NCBI RefSeq assembly: GCF_020911865.1 | Contig: NZ_CP087131.1 | Location: 3,906,001 to 3,970,000, forward strand | Direction: 5' to 3' | Length of the DNA stretch: 64,000 nucleotides | Origin: Chryseobacterium sp. C-71 | GTDB lineage: Bacteria > Bacteroidota > Bacteroidia > Flavobacteriales > Weeksellaceae | Shown: in pieces, positions 8,337 to 15,737 of the stretch | Numbering within the stretch: position 1 is the stretch's first letter | How the letters are laid out: every line of letters starts with the position of its first letter | Position numbers and translations under genes: made by a program | Notes under the pieces: model-generated | What the model was told of the DNA's origin: nothing | Database searches by the model: none | The model's input: the letters and a program-made list of their open reading frames with translations, nothing else

Positions 8337-9368
8337 TCATACATAATACTTTTTCTTCAGCCATAGACTTGCCCTTACCAACAGTATCAGCACCGGAACT
8401 TCTACCAAGGGGCCGATAACCCCTACAAAAGCCTGAGCAGAGTTGATACCAAAAACAGAAATAGCCACTGCTATTGCCAGTTCAAAATTGTTTCCGGTGG
8501 CTGTAAACGCGATGGATGCATTTTTGTCATAAGGTACTTTCATTGATCTATTGATAAAGAAGCTGACAAAGAACATCAGTACAAAATACACCACAAGTGG
8601 TATCGCAACTTTTACAACGTCCATCGGAAGTTCAACTATTTGTTCGCCCTTAAGGCTGAACATCAGAACAATTGTAAACAATAAGGCATACAACGTGATT
8701 GGTGAAATTGTCGGTACAAATTTTCTGTTGTACCAATCCAAACCTTTTGATTTAACTAAAAAATAGCGACTCAGGAAACCAGCCAGAAACGGAATACCCA
8801 AATAGATGAGAACGCTCTCCGTCACATCTTTCATTGATACACTGACATTAAAATTGGCCAATCCTAATTTCTCAGGTAAAACATTGATGAATAACCAGAC
8901 AAAAAAACTGTAGGTGAATATCTGAAAAATACTGTTTAAAGCGACTAATAAGGCAGCATATTCTCTGTTTCCTTTGGCCAGATCGTTCCACACGATCACC
9001 ATTGCAATACATCTTGCCAAACCGATGAGGATCAATCCGATCATATAGTCCGGCTCGTTTCTTAAGAAAATAATGGCAAGGACAAACATCAATATCGGAC
9101 CGATGATCCAGTTCAACAACAATGATATGCTGATGACTTTTTTATCTTTAAATGCAATCGGTAGTAAAGAATAATCAACTTTTGCAAGGGGAGGGTACAT
9201 CATCAAGATCAATCCAATGGCCAGTGGAATGTTGGTTGCTCCTACAGAAAGTGAATTGGTGATGTTTGTTATTTCTGGAAATATATATCCTAAGCCTACT
9301 CCGAACGCCATCGCAAGAAATATCCATAGCGTTAAGTATCTGTCGAGAAATTTTAGTTTTGGTTGCAT
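8337..9368 (-). CDS. acr3: arsenite efflux permease Acr3
   Basis: 343 residues with about ten hydrophobic segments, as in the Acr3 branch of the bile/arsenite/riboflavin transporter superfamily. The key stretch [19 protein letters not shown] contains Cys120, the residue needed for arsenite transport in characterised Acr3 proteins, and the conserved [17 protein letters not shown] lies near the C-terminus. It exports As(III) across the inner membrane using the proton gradient. It is the last gene of the six-gene arsenic cluster read leftwards from 12148 and starts only 5 bp after arsN ends. No ArsA-type ATPase is present, as is usual for Acr3 systems. Confidence 0.95.
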   Translation of the reverse strand: MQPKLKFLDRYLTLWIFLAMAFGVGLGYIFPEITNITNSLSVGATNIPLAIGLILMMYPPLAKVDYSLLPIAFKDKKVISISLLLNWIIGPILMFVLAIIFLRNEPDYMIGLILIGLARCIAMVIVWNDLAKGNREYAALLVALNSIFQIFTYSFFVWLFINVLPEKLGLANFNVSVSMKDVTESVLIYLGIPFLAGFLSRYFLVKSKGLDWYNRKFVPTISPITLYALLFTIVLMFSLKGEQIVELPMDVVKVAIPLVVYFVLMFFVSFFINRSMKVPYDKNASIAFTATGNNFELAIAVAISVFGINSAQAFVGVIGPLVEVPVLILLVRASLWLKKKYYV

Positions 9369-9373
9369 GCTGT

Positions 9374-9868
9374 TTAATTTATTCCTGTGGTTTTACTTCT
9401 TCTTCTTTCCATAATGACCGTGTCACGCCAAATATCTCTTAGCTTTCCGATCTTTTCGCGATAACCTATCATTCTGAAGCCCGAACTTTGATGAAGAGCC
9501 ACCGTTGCTTCATTCTCAGGAAACATCCCGCTTTGCAGCGTCCATATGCTGTTACTTTCACTTTCTTCTATCAGTTTTTGCATTAAGTTTTTTCCTATGC
9601 CTTTCCCTTTATAATTATTGGAAATGTAGATGCTTACTTCTGCCACACCACCATAGACACATCGGTCACTCACTGCCGAGAGTGCAGCCCAGCCAACAAC
9701 CATTTTGTCAAGTATAGCAACCAATCGGCTGTGCTTTAGTTTACCTTTGTCCCAATCTTCCCAAGTCGGAACAGTGGTTTCGAATGTGGCATGGCCTGTT
9801 TCAAGCCCTTGTCTGTATATTTCAGCTATTTCGGGAAAATGATCCTTAGTTATTCTTATTATTTCCAT
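9374..9868 (-). CDS. arsN: GNAT N-acetyltransferase, ArsN-like
   Basis: 164 residues with the phosphinothricin-acetyltransferase pattern: [54 protein letters not shown] (acetyl-CoA loop) and [20 protein letters not shown] near the end. ArsN1 members encoded in ars operons acetylate arsinothricin, an organoarsenical antibiotic; the relatives PAT/BAR act on phosphinothricin. The position between the reductase-like phosphatase (1 bp gap) and acr3 (5 bp gap) supports the ArsN role. Substrate is inferred from context, not proven by sequence alone. Confidence 0.82.
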   Translation of the reverse strand: MEIIRITKDHFPEIAEIYRQGLETGHATFETTVPTWEDWDKGKLKHSRLVAILDKMVVGWAALSAVSDRCVYGGVAEVSIYISNNYKGKGIGKNLMQKLIEESESNSIWTLQSGMFPENEATVALHQSSGFRMIGYREKIGKLRDIWRDTVIMERRRSKTTGIN

Positions 9869-9869
9869 T

Positions 9870-10481
9870 CTATTTTTTTACCTGTGAGAAAACATAAAAC
9901 ATCTCTGTGGCGATTTGAAGGCTTCTTTCTGCATAGACTTTTGTTTGTTCCGGCGTGTTGTCTGAAGCTTTGGGATCATCATATTTGACAGGAAATCTTG
10001 CTTCAGCTCCGATAACCAAAGGGCAGCCTTCATCAGCATTATTACACGTCATAATCGCACCAAATTCTTTTTTTGGATTAAATTCATTGGTGTATTCCTT
10101 CGAAAAGCAAATGATGGGCGCTTCATTTTCTGCATACTTTACCGCATAGACAGGATTATCATCATTATTCAGCATCTGAATCTGAAATCCTTGATTTTCC
10201 AATGTTTCAGCCACTTTTGGGAACATTGCGGTCGCCTCCGTTCCGCCGGAATAACAATAAACGTTTTTAATGCCAAAATGAAAGGCCATGGTCTGCGCCC
10301 AGATCTGTGATAGGTGGCTTCTTCGGCTGTTGTGGGTACAAATAAAGTTCAATCTGCTGGTCTGATCTTCTTCAGCTTTGCCTTGGATGTAATCTGCCAA
10401 TGGCTGCAAAACAGTTTTTCTTTCCTCGGTAATAGAGTCTTTAGAAATTGATTCTATGATCTTTGAAATGATCTCGTTCAT
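9870..10481 (-). CDS. arsenate reductase-like low-molecular-weight tyrosine phosphatase
   Basis: 203 residues. The phosphate-binding loop FICTHNSRRSHLSQ carries the CX5R signature with Cys48, as in low-molecular-weight phosphatases and thioredoxin-coupled ArsC. Further family marks are CYSGGTEATAMFPKV and the acidic loop near DDPKASDNTPEQ. This Bacteroidetes group is longer than classic ArsC (about 130-140 residues) because of an N-terminal helix and an insertion. A second cysteine, in IMTCNNADEGCPL, could serve in the disulfide relay. It most likely reduces arsenate to arsenite for export by Acr3. It is followed 1 bp later by the acetyltransferase gene. Confidence 0.85.
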   Translation of the reverse strand: MNEIISKIIESISKDSITEERKTVLQPLADYIQGKAEEDQTSRLNFICTHNSRRSHLSQIWAQTMAFHFGIKNVYCYSGGTEATAMFPKVAETLENQGFQIQMLNNDDNPVYAVKYAENEAPIICFSKEYTNEFNPKKEFGAIMTCNNADEGCPLVIGAEARFPVKYDDPKASDNTPEQTKVYAERSLQIATEMFYVFSQVKK

Positions 10482-10585
10482 TTTTAATTATTTTTATTAG
10501 TATTGATAAATGGACAGCTTTTTAATGGTAAGAGTGCAGCAGATCCATACGGATCAAAATAGTGGTCTTGCTATTGTTAGTAATA

Positions 10586-11272
10586 CTAAGCTTTAGCATT
10601 ATCAGAAATGGTGTGTTTTCTTTTGAAGCTGCAGAATACAAAATTCTGAATGGTTTCAAATGGTGTTTTATGATCAACAGAAAAACACTCGATTGCTTCA
10701 AAATATTTCTCAAACCGAGCTGTCATTGTCTGTTCTGAATATTGTTTAATATCGATATCGCTGCATTTTCTGGGTCCCAACTTCGAAAAGGTACCGATCA
10801 CCATCATTCCGTTTCTGGAGATCGCATTTGTTGTAGTTTTTATATAATGATCCACATCTTTTTTTTCGGTCAAAAAATGAAAGGCCGCCCTGTCGTGCCA
10901 AAAATCGTATTGCTCTGTTGGTAGGAAATCCAAAATATCTGTAGTGATCCACTTCAATTTGTGGGCTTTGCTTCCTAGTCTTGCTTTTGCCCGTTCTATT
11001 GCTGTATGGGAAATGTCAAGTACTGTAATATCTTCATACCCTAACTCAAGCAGATGATCTACAAGAAAACTGTCGCCTCCGCCAACATCAATAATCTTAG
11101 CAGACTTTGCCAGATCTAGCTGATGGATGAATTCTAAAGAGGTCTCGGGATCAGGCTGATACCAGCTTACTGTTTCCAAAGGTTTGTTCTGATAGATGTT
11201 TTCCAATGCGATCTTTTGTCGAATGCTTCCATACAGAAATTGATTTAGCAACAGCCTCCCCCCGGCGTACAC
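10586..11272 (-). CDS. class I SAM-dependent methyltransferase in ars operon
   Basis: The Rossmann motifs are AKIIDVGGGDSFLVDHLLE (SAM loop), ITVLDISHTAIERAKARLG, WITTDILDF and FWHDRAAFHFL, with VIGTFSKLGPRKCS in the C-terminal half. The family usually begins with a form of 'ENIYQNKPLETVSWYQ', here at about residue 24 if the GTG at 11272 is used. The first 20 residues come from sequence that overlaps the end of the DUF6428 gene and do not look like family sequence. An alternative start is TTG at 11206-11204. It is not a clear ArsM: three Cys lie in the last 70 residues, but the ArsM cysteine arrangement is not obvious. Methylation of an arsenic species is possible from context only. Confidence 0.75.
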   Translation of the reverse strand: MYAGGRLLLNQFLYGSIRQKIALENIYQNKPLETVSWYQPDPETSLEFIHQLDLAKSAKIIDVGGGDSFLVDHLLELGYEDITVLDISHTAIERAKARLGSKAHKLKWITTDILDFLPTEQYDFWHDRAAFHFLTEKKDVDHYIKTTTNAISRNGMMVIGTFSKLGPRKCSDIDIKQYSEQTMTARFEKYFEAIECFSVDHKTPFETIQNFVFCSFKRKHTISDNAKA

Positions 11273-11718
11273 GTATTAGCATTATTAACATGCAATTCCG
11301 CCAAATTCTTCTTCAATTTTTCCGAAGGAATTCCGCAAGCATCCTGAGCAAGACAAGCAGTGGTCTTACTTTTCAAAACAAAAACTTTCCCATTGAATTC
11401 CAAGTCATATTTGCCAATAGTATTGCTTTGATATTCCACTTCGATCTCATTATTTTCAATCCCTAATTTTTCTTCAGAAAGTTTAATAATACTGAGCAGT
11501 TTTCCGGGTTTTAACCTGTGTTCGTAGTCGTCTGCATTCCATAACTGGAAATTAACCACCGATTCCTCACGAATCACTCCGCCACAATCGATGAATTTTT
11601 TATTGATCTGTCCTACTTCCGTCACGTGGAAATGCTCAGGAACAAAAGAGCCGTCTTCCAATTGAAACTCTACATTCTCCAATGTTGGCAAGATCTCTTT
11701 TATTTGTTCTAGTGTCAT
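11245..11718 (-). CDS. DUF6428 family protein with Cys-rich tail
   Basis: 157 residues, soluble. It matches the DUF6428 proteins of Bacteroidetes ars operons: LPTLENVEFQLEDGSFVPEH, FHVTEVGQINKKFIDCGG and FQLWNADDYEHRLKPGKL. The C-terminus is Cys-rich: TTACLAQDACGIPSEKL and a final NTCTPGGGCC, giving several thiols suited to bind As(III) or another soft metal. Its role is unknown; a sensor, scavenger or chaperone in arsenic handling is an inference. It is the first gene after arsR, with its own operator-like site 70 bp upstream, and its 3' end overlaps the methyltransferase frame by 28 bp. Confidence 0.82.
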   Translation of the reverse strand: MTLEQIKEILPTLENVEFQLEDGSFVPEHFHVTEVGQINKKFIDCGGVIREESVVNFQLWNADDYEHRLKPGKLLSIIKLSEEKLGIENNEIEVEYQSNTIGKYDLEFNGKVFVLKSKTTACLAQDACGIPSEKLKKNLAELHVNNANTCTPGGGCC

Positions 11719-11787
11719 ATTATTTTGTTTTAATTGTTTTTAATTTAATGGTAGCGATTTGAAAATCTAAAGATATATTGTACTAAT

Positions 11788-11802
11788 GCAATATTGCGAT
11801 AT
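11788..11802. promoter_or_regulatory. probable ArsR operator upstream of DUF6428
   Basis: GCAATATTGCGATAT contains the perfect palindrome GCAATATTGC. The same 15-mer with one change (GCAATATTACGATAT) lies at the arsR start, 12163-12177. The site lies 70 bp upstream of the DUF6428 start, in the 103-bp gap after arsR, so the downstream ars genes seem to have their own ArsR-controlled promoter. Confidence 0.6.
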
Positions 11803-11821
11803 TTAAAAGTAAAAAAATGCA

Positions 11822-12148
11822 TCAACAACATTTCTGATCAGTAACGGTATTAATGATCTTTGAAAAGTAATCTTTCAGGATCTCGAAAGTATTTTCATCG
11901 ATACAGTAGCAAACGGAATTTCCTTCAATACTGCCCTTTATCAAACCCGCATTTTTCAATTCTTTCAAATGCTGGGATATGGTGGGTTGTGCCAATGGTA
12001 ATTCATTGACGATGTCTCCCGTGATACACATATTTACCTTGAGCAGATATTCTATAATAGCAACTCTGGCAGGGTGCCCCAATGCTTTTGCTATCACTGC
12101 TATTTTATTTTGTTGATCTGTAAAGTGATCCGTCTTTGTAGCTCCCAT
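11822..12148 (-). CDS. arsR: ArsR family transcriptional repressor
   Basis: 108 residues with a winged helix-turn-helix: KALGHPARVAIIEYLLK, then GDIVNELPLAQPTISQHLKELKNAGLI, then GSIEGNSVCYCIDENTF. The Cys pair in 'VCYC' and the terminal QKCC give a likely As(III)-binding thiol set, differing from the CVC motif in the first DNA-binding helix of the E. coli type; here the corresponding region MCITGDIVNEL holds one Cys. It should repress the operon until arsenite binds. It is the promoter-proximal gene of the ars cluster, and a 16-bp palindrome lies 8 bp before its start. Confidence 0.93.
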   Translation of the reverse strand: MGATKTDHFTDQQNKIAVIAKALGHPARVAIIEYLLKVNMCITGDIVNELPLAQPTISQHLKELKNAGLIKGSIEGNSVCYCIDENTFEILKDYFSKIINTVTDQKCC

Positions 12149-12155
12149 AATGATT

Positions 12156-12177
12156 TAATATTGCAATATTACGATAT
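12156..12177. promoter_or_regulatory. probable ArsR operator at arsR start
   Basis: TAATATTGCAATATTA at 12156-12171 is a perfect 16-bp palindrome, followed by CGATAT. It overlaps a copy of the 15-mer seen at 11788-11802. AT-rich palindromes of this kind are typical ArsR/SmtB targets. Its location 8 bp upstream of the arsR ATG suggests autorepression. Confidence 0.65.
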
Positions 12178-12378
12178 TAATATTAATTTAAAAAATAAAT
12201 GATCTAAAATTGAAAATTTTAACAAAGACCAGTGTAATTTTATTCGACCAATTATTTCTTTAAAAAGATAAGAGATTTGCCACAGTCTTTTCAATAATCC
12301 GTTAGTTTCTACCTTTGCCCTTGATTCAAAATAATCATTGAAATGAGACATTTCTTTTCCATTATTTTTCTTTGTCAT
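12169..12378 (-). CDS. doubtful small ORF after the CLC gene
   Basis: A 69-codon frame starts inside the end of the CLC gene (17-bp overlap) and runs to the arsR operator. If the second ATG (12351) is used, the product is 60 residues, basic, with aromatic/hydrophobic helices such as KRLWQISYLFKEIIGRIK. It is not recognisable and its 3' end lies in the operator palindrome. It may be a decayed C-terminal fragment or no gene at all. Confidence 0.22.
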   Translation of the reverse strand: MTKKNNGKEMSHFNDYFESRAKVETNGLLKRLWQISYLFKEIIGRIKLHWSLLKFSILDHLFFKLILIS

Positions 12379-13678
12379 TAATAGTTTTGCCTTCTTGATT
12401 TATAAATCTAATATGTTTAGGCTGTCCTATGACTTGTCTTCCATAAATGCTGTTATGCCCCGAAATTAAATATGATACGACACAAGCAATCGCCATATAA
12501 ATCCCGCTTTCAGCACCGAAAAGTTCTATTCCCATCAGCATACAGGCAAGTGGCGTATTGGTTGCTCCTGCAAATACCGCCACAAATCCCATTCCTGCCA
12601 GAAGTCCTGTCGGTAGAGGGATAAATAATGATAAAGCACTTCCCAAAGTAGCACCGATAAAAAACAACGGCGTTACTTCTCCGCCCTTAAATCCTGCCGC
12701 AAGCGTGATAATGGTAAAAGCCATCTTCAACGCAAAATCGTAAGGTGGTAAATGATGCTCAAAAGACTGAACAATTGTGGGAATCCCCAAACCGATATAT
12801 TTTGTAGTTCCCATCGCAAAAACAGCAACGGCAACGATGATGCCTCCCACAAATGGACGGAGCGGAGGAAAAGAGATTTTCGCTTTAAAAATCGCAGTGA
12901 TATGATGAATAACTTTACTGAAAGTAGCTGCACACAAACCAAATATAATCCCTGCCAATATGCTGTAAATGATAGGCAGAAATTCCATTTTTGGAATAAG
13001 GTCAATATGATAATGGGTGTGTTTTACCTGCCAGAGGTTGGTAACTAGGTCGGCCAGAATTGCCGAAGCAAAAGCCGGAAATATCGCATCGTATTTTATT
13101 TTTCCAATTAAAAAGACTTCCAGACCAAACAACGCTCCCGCTAGAGGCGTTCCGAAGATGGAACCAAAACCAGCTGCTATGGCTGAAATAAGTAAGATTT
13201 TACGCTCAGATTCATTGAGTCTGAAGGGTTTTGTGAATTGGTCTGCAATCGCACCTGCCATCTGCAATGCTGTTCCTTCCCGACCTGCTGAGCCTCCAAA
13301 AAAATGAGTGGCAATAGTTCCTAAATAAACAAATGGAGCCATTCTGAAAGGGATGATTTCCTTTGGATTGTGAATGCTGTCGATCAGGAGATTATTCCCA
13401 GCTTCAATATCTTTTCCTAAATAATGGTAGAGTAGACCAATCAGCAATCCGCCAATGGGCAAGAAGGCAATGAGCCATAAATGGTTCTCTCTGAAATTGG
13501 TAGCCCAATCCAGCGACACTAAAAAACCTGCCGATGCAGAACCTACACATATCCCAATGATGGAACTGATTAAAAACCATTTAACAACGTAAGGAAGACT
13601 CGGATATTTTCGAAAGAAGATCTTTGTATGAAGCTGAGCTTTTCTGCTGCTGAATCTGGAACGCTGATTTTTAGACAT
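12362..13678 (-). CDS. CLC-type antiporter, probably fluoride/proton (CLC-F)
   Basis: 438 residues with the CLC membrane fold. Signatures: GGSAGREGTALQMAGAIADQ with the gating Glu134 in GREGT, FGSIFGTPLAGALFGLEVF, and FKGGEVTPLFFIGATLGS. Canonical chloride CLCs have GREGP; a Thr at that place is typical of the fluoride-exporting CLC-F branch. A fluoride riboswitch lies directly upstream (13685-13770), which strongly supports fluoride export. The start ATG at 13678 has an AGG six bases upstream, unusual in this AT-rich window and placed where the riboswitch can hide it. The protein acts in the inner membrane to expel F- in exchange for protons. Confidence 0.92.
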   Translation of the reverse strand: MSKNQRSRFSSRKAQLHTKIFFRKYPSLPYVVKWFLISSIIGICVGSASAGFLVSLDWATNFRENHLWLIAFLPIGGLLIGLLYHYLGKDIEAGNNLLIDSIHNPKEIIPFRMAPFVYLGTIATHFFGGSAGREGTALQMAGAIADQFTKPFRLNESERKILLISAIAAGFGSIFGTPLAGALFGLEVFLIGKIKYDAIFPAFASAILADLVTNLWQVKHTHYHIDLIPKMEFLPIIYSILAGIIFGLCAATFSKVIHHITAIFKAKISFPPLRPFVGGIIVAVAVFAMGTTKYIGLGIPTIVQSFEHHLPPYDFALKMAFTIITLAAGFKGGEVTPLFFIGATLGSALSLFIPLPTGLLAGMGFVAVFAGATNTPLACMLMGIELFGAESGIYMAIACVVSYLISGHNSIYGRQVIGQPKHIRFINQEGKTINDKEK

Positions 13679-13684
13679 AATTTA

Positions 13685-13770
13685 CCTGATTAAATGTGTT
13701 AACATTGTTGTAATCAGGCGTCATCAGCTTTTTTAAGGCGGTTGGGTAAGGAAGAGCACCATTTCCTTTG
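13685..13770 (-). promoter_or_regulatory. fluoride riboswitch (crcB motif) with expression platform
   Basis: Read on the minus strand, the leader of the CLC gene contains GGAAATGGTGCTCTTCC, then AACCGCC, then GCTGATGACGCCT, which are the ordered conserved blocks of the fluoride riboswitch aptamer (about 13716-13769). Just after it, CCTGATTA (13711-13718) and TAATCAGG (13685-13692) are exact complements. The first arm overlaps the 3' end of the aptamer; the second contains the AGG that precedes the ATG. Fluoride binding should therefore free the ribosome site and turn expression on. The conserved blocks and arms are seen; the switching mechanism is inferred. Confidence 0.9.
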
Positions 13771-14009
13771 ACGCAAATTTACAAATATTCACAAAATAAA
13801 AAAATAATAATGATTTTTTTATTACAGATCTTGGGTGTAATATAGAATTTCTTTAAAAACAATAAATATCCAGCAAAATCAAAGCTATTAGACAAAATAT
13901 TTCAGTGTATAGAATTGCTGACTTAATTAATAGGTTTGAGCTCAAAACAAGGCGTCTAAACAATCACATTCTTTCAAATTAATGTAAATTCGTTGCATAT
14001 TTTCACATA

Positions 14010-14642
14010 ATGAAACCAAATATAATTTCTTCCGAATTCAGTTCTTCACCGGAATTAACTGATAAGCTTTATCAAAACGGTATCCTGAAAACTTACCACG
14101 AAGGTGACATCATTTTGGATGAAAATGCGTCCATACGTTCCATTCCTATTGTGATGAAAGGATTGTTAAAAGTCATCCGGACGGAAGAAGACGGTCGCGA
14201 GATCTTACTTTATTACATCAAAGCCGGTGAAAGTTGCATTATGTCATTTCTTGGTGGGATGTACAATGAGAAAAGTATTGTAAAGGCCGAGGTGGAGGAA
14301 GATTCTGAGATCTTGTTTTTACCAATGGATAAAGTTACTTTATTCATCAAAGAATATCCGGAATGGCTGGATTATATTTTTAGGCTTTATCACAAACGTT
14401 TTGAAGAATTGCTTGATATTATCAATGCGATTGCCTTCAAAAAAGTGGATGAAAGATTACTCAATCTGCTTCATAAAAAATCAGAAATCTCCCAATCTAA
14501 AACCATCGTAATCACTCACGAACAGCTTGCCAATGAACTCGGAACAGTTAGAGTAGTTGTGTCTAGACTTCTGAAACAATTGGAAGATTCCGGTAAACTA
14601 AAACTGGGTAGAAACAAAATTATCCTTTCAGATTCTATTTAA
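14010..14642 (+). CDS. Crp/Fnr family transcription regulator
   Basis: 210 residues. Residues 20-125 form a cyclic-nucleotide-binding-type beta roll (YHEGDIILDENASIRSIPIV, GLLKVIRTEEDGREILLYY, GESCIMSFLGG). The C-terminus holds a winged HTH (THEQLANELGTVRVVVSRLLKQLEDSG). Cys in GESCIMSF is the only one in the sensor domain; no Fnr-type iron-sulfur Cys cluster is present. Regulators of this type often sit beside persulfide dioxygenase/rhodanese genes in Bacteroidetes. It is 72 bp upstream of the TauE/SafE gene and likely acts on the 23-bp boxes at 14650 and 15659 (inference). Confidence 0.92.
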   Translation: MKPNIISSEFSSSPELTDKLYQNGILKTYHEGDIILDENASIRSIPIVMKGLLKVIRTEEDGREILLYYIKAGESCIMSFLGGMYNEKSIVKAEVEEDSEILFLPMDKVTLFIKEYPEWLDYIFRLYHKRFEELLDIINAIAFKKVDERLLNLLHKKSEISQSKTIVITHEQLANELGTVRVVVSRLLKQLEDSGKLKLGRNKIILSDSI

Positions 14643-14649
14643 TTTTCCC

Positions 14650-14672
14650 TATGTAACAAAAGTAGCTGTACA
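14650..14672 (+). promoter_or_regulatory. 23-bp repeated box upstream of TauE/SafE gene
   Basis: The sequence starting TATGTAACAAAAGTAGCTGT and ending ACA occurs identically at 15659-15681. It lies 42 bp before the TauE/SafE ATG. Two perfect copies upstream of two units of the same sulfur module, and nowhere else I can see, argue for a shared operator, most simply of the adjacent Crp/Fnr protein. Confidence 0.65.
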
Positions 14673-14714
14673 GCTTCACAGATATTTCCATTTTTGCTCT
14701 ATAAAAGTTAAAAA

Positions 14715-15509
14715 ATGGAAATTTTCGGATATGTAGCATCTATTTTTATAGGTATTTCTTTAGGATTAATAGGCGGTGGCGGAAGTATTCTTACCGTTCC
14801 TGTTTTGGTTTATCTCTTCGGAATTGACGCTTTTCTGGCAACAGAATATTCACTTTTCATTGTCGGAATCAGCAGTTTGGTTGGCTCGGTTTCTTACTTT
14901 AAAAAAGGATTAGTCGATCTCAAAACGGCATTTATTTTTGGCGTTCCATCAATCATTTCTATTTTCCTTACCCGTAAATACCTTTTGCCTTTGATTCCTG
15001 ATGATATTTTCAGTCTTGGAAACCTCATAGTCACCAAGAATCTATTTCTGCTGTTGGTTTTTCCATGCCTAATGATCATTGCCTCTTATAAAATGATTCA
15101 AAAACAAGTTGAAATAACAAATGAAACTAATCATTCAGAAAATCACAAAACGCTTTTGGCTGCAGGAGAAGGTTCAATAGTCGGAGTTTTCACCGGTTTA
15201 GTAGGCGCAGGAGGTGGATTTATGATCATTCCTGCCTTGGTCAATCTTCTGAAAACGCCAATGAAAACTGCCATCGGAACTTCTCTGGTCATCATTTCTT
15301 TAAATTCTCTGATCGGATTTTTTTCATCAATGAATCAGGTCAAAATCGAATGGAATTTATTAGCAACCATCACCGCAATTGCCATCGTTGGAATTATCAT
15401 TGGATCGCAATTATCCAAAAAAATTGATGGTAAAAAACTGAAACCTGTATTCGGATGGTTTATTCTGGTGATGGGAATTTACATTATTATCAAAGAACTT
15501 TTCTTTTAA
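14715..15509 (+). CDS. TauE/SafE family sulfite/anion exporter
   Basis: 264 residues with seven to eight hydrophobic segments. Both halves carry the family's glycine-rich repeats: GISLGLIGGGGSILTVPVLV at the N-terminus and VGVFTGLVGAGGGFMIIPAL in the middle. TauE/SafE proteins export sulfite, sulfoacetate or related anions. Context supports sulfite: the downstream persulfide dioxygenase-rhodanese protein makes sulfite from persulfides. A dispersed repeat (15533-15614) and a copy of the 23-bp box separate it from that gene, so the two are likely separate transcripts under one regulator. Confidence 0.92.
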   Translation: MEIFGYVASIFIGISLGLIGGGGSILTVPVLVYLFGIDAFLATEYSLFIVGISSLVGSVSYFKKGLVDLKTAFIFGVPSIISIFLTRKYLLPLIPDDIFSLGNLIVTKNLFLLLVFPCLMIIASYKMIQKQVEITNETNHSENHKTLLAAGEGSIVGVFTGLVGAGGGFMIIPALVNLLKTPMKTAIGTSLVIISLNSLIGFFSSMNQVKIEWNLLATITAIAIVGIIIGSQLSKKIDGKKLKPVFGWFILVMGIYIIIKELFF

Positions 15510-15532
15510 ATATCTAACAATCAATAATTTTT

Positions 15533-15614
15533 GGGCAGCTTTATCCGCCTTCCACTCCTGCTTTTTTGCTCGTCGTTCCTCCTCACAAAAAGAGCTCCGT
15601 TCAAGTCGGGCTGC
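15533..15614 (+). repeat. dispersed intergenic repeat, copy 2
   Basis: The 82-bp segment starts GGGCAGCTTTATCCGCC and ends TTCAAGTCGGGCTGC. It matches the ends of the element at 6454-6581 in reverse orientation. It contains CTTTTTTGCTCGTCG and AAAAAGAGCTCC, which can fold back on each other partly. Located between the TauE/SafE gene and the 23-bp box. Confidence 0.65.
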
Positions 15615-15658
15615 AATCATTCGGTGTTTCAAAATAGGAGATAATTAATTAAAACTCT

Positions 15659-15681
15659 TATGTAACAAAAGTAGCTGTACA
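15659..15681 (+). promoter_or_regulatory. 23-bp repeated box upstream of persulfide dioxygenase gene
   Basis: Second perfect copy of the box at 14650-14672, here 56 bp before the ATG at 15738. The bases on either side differ between copies, so conservation is confined to the box. Confidence 0.65.
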
Positions 15682-15737
15682 ACAGAATTCAAACCCTGAA
15701 ATTTGTATCAAATTAAAATTAAATAAAAAATATCAAA

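Noticed and set aside
10522..10713. 63-codon frame on the minus strand after the methyltransferase
   Set aside because: It overlaps the end of the methyltransferase in another frame and reads like out-of-frame sequence.
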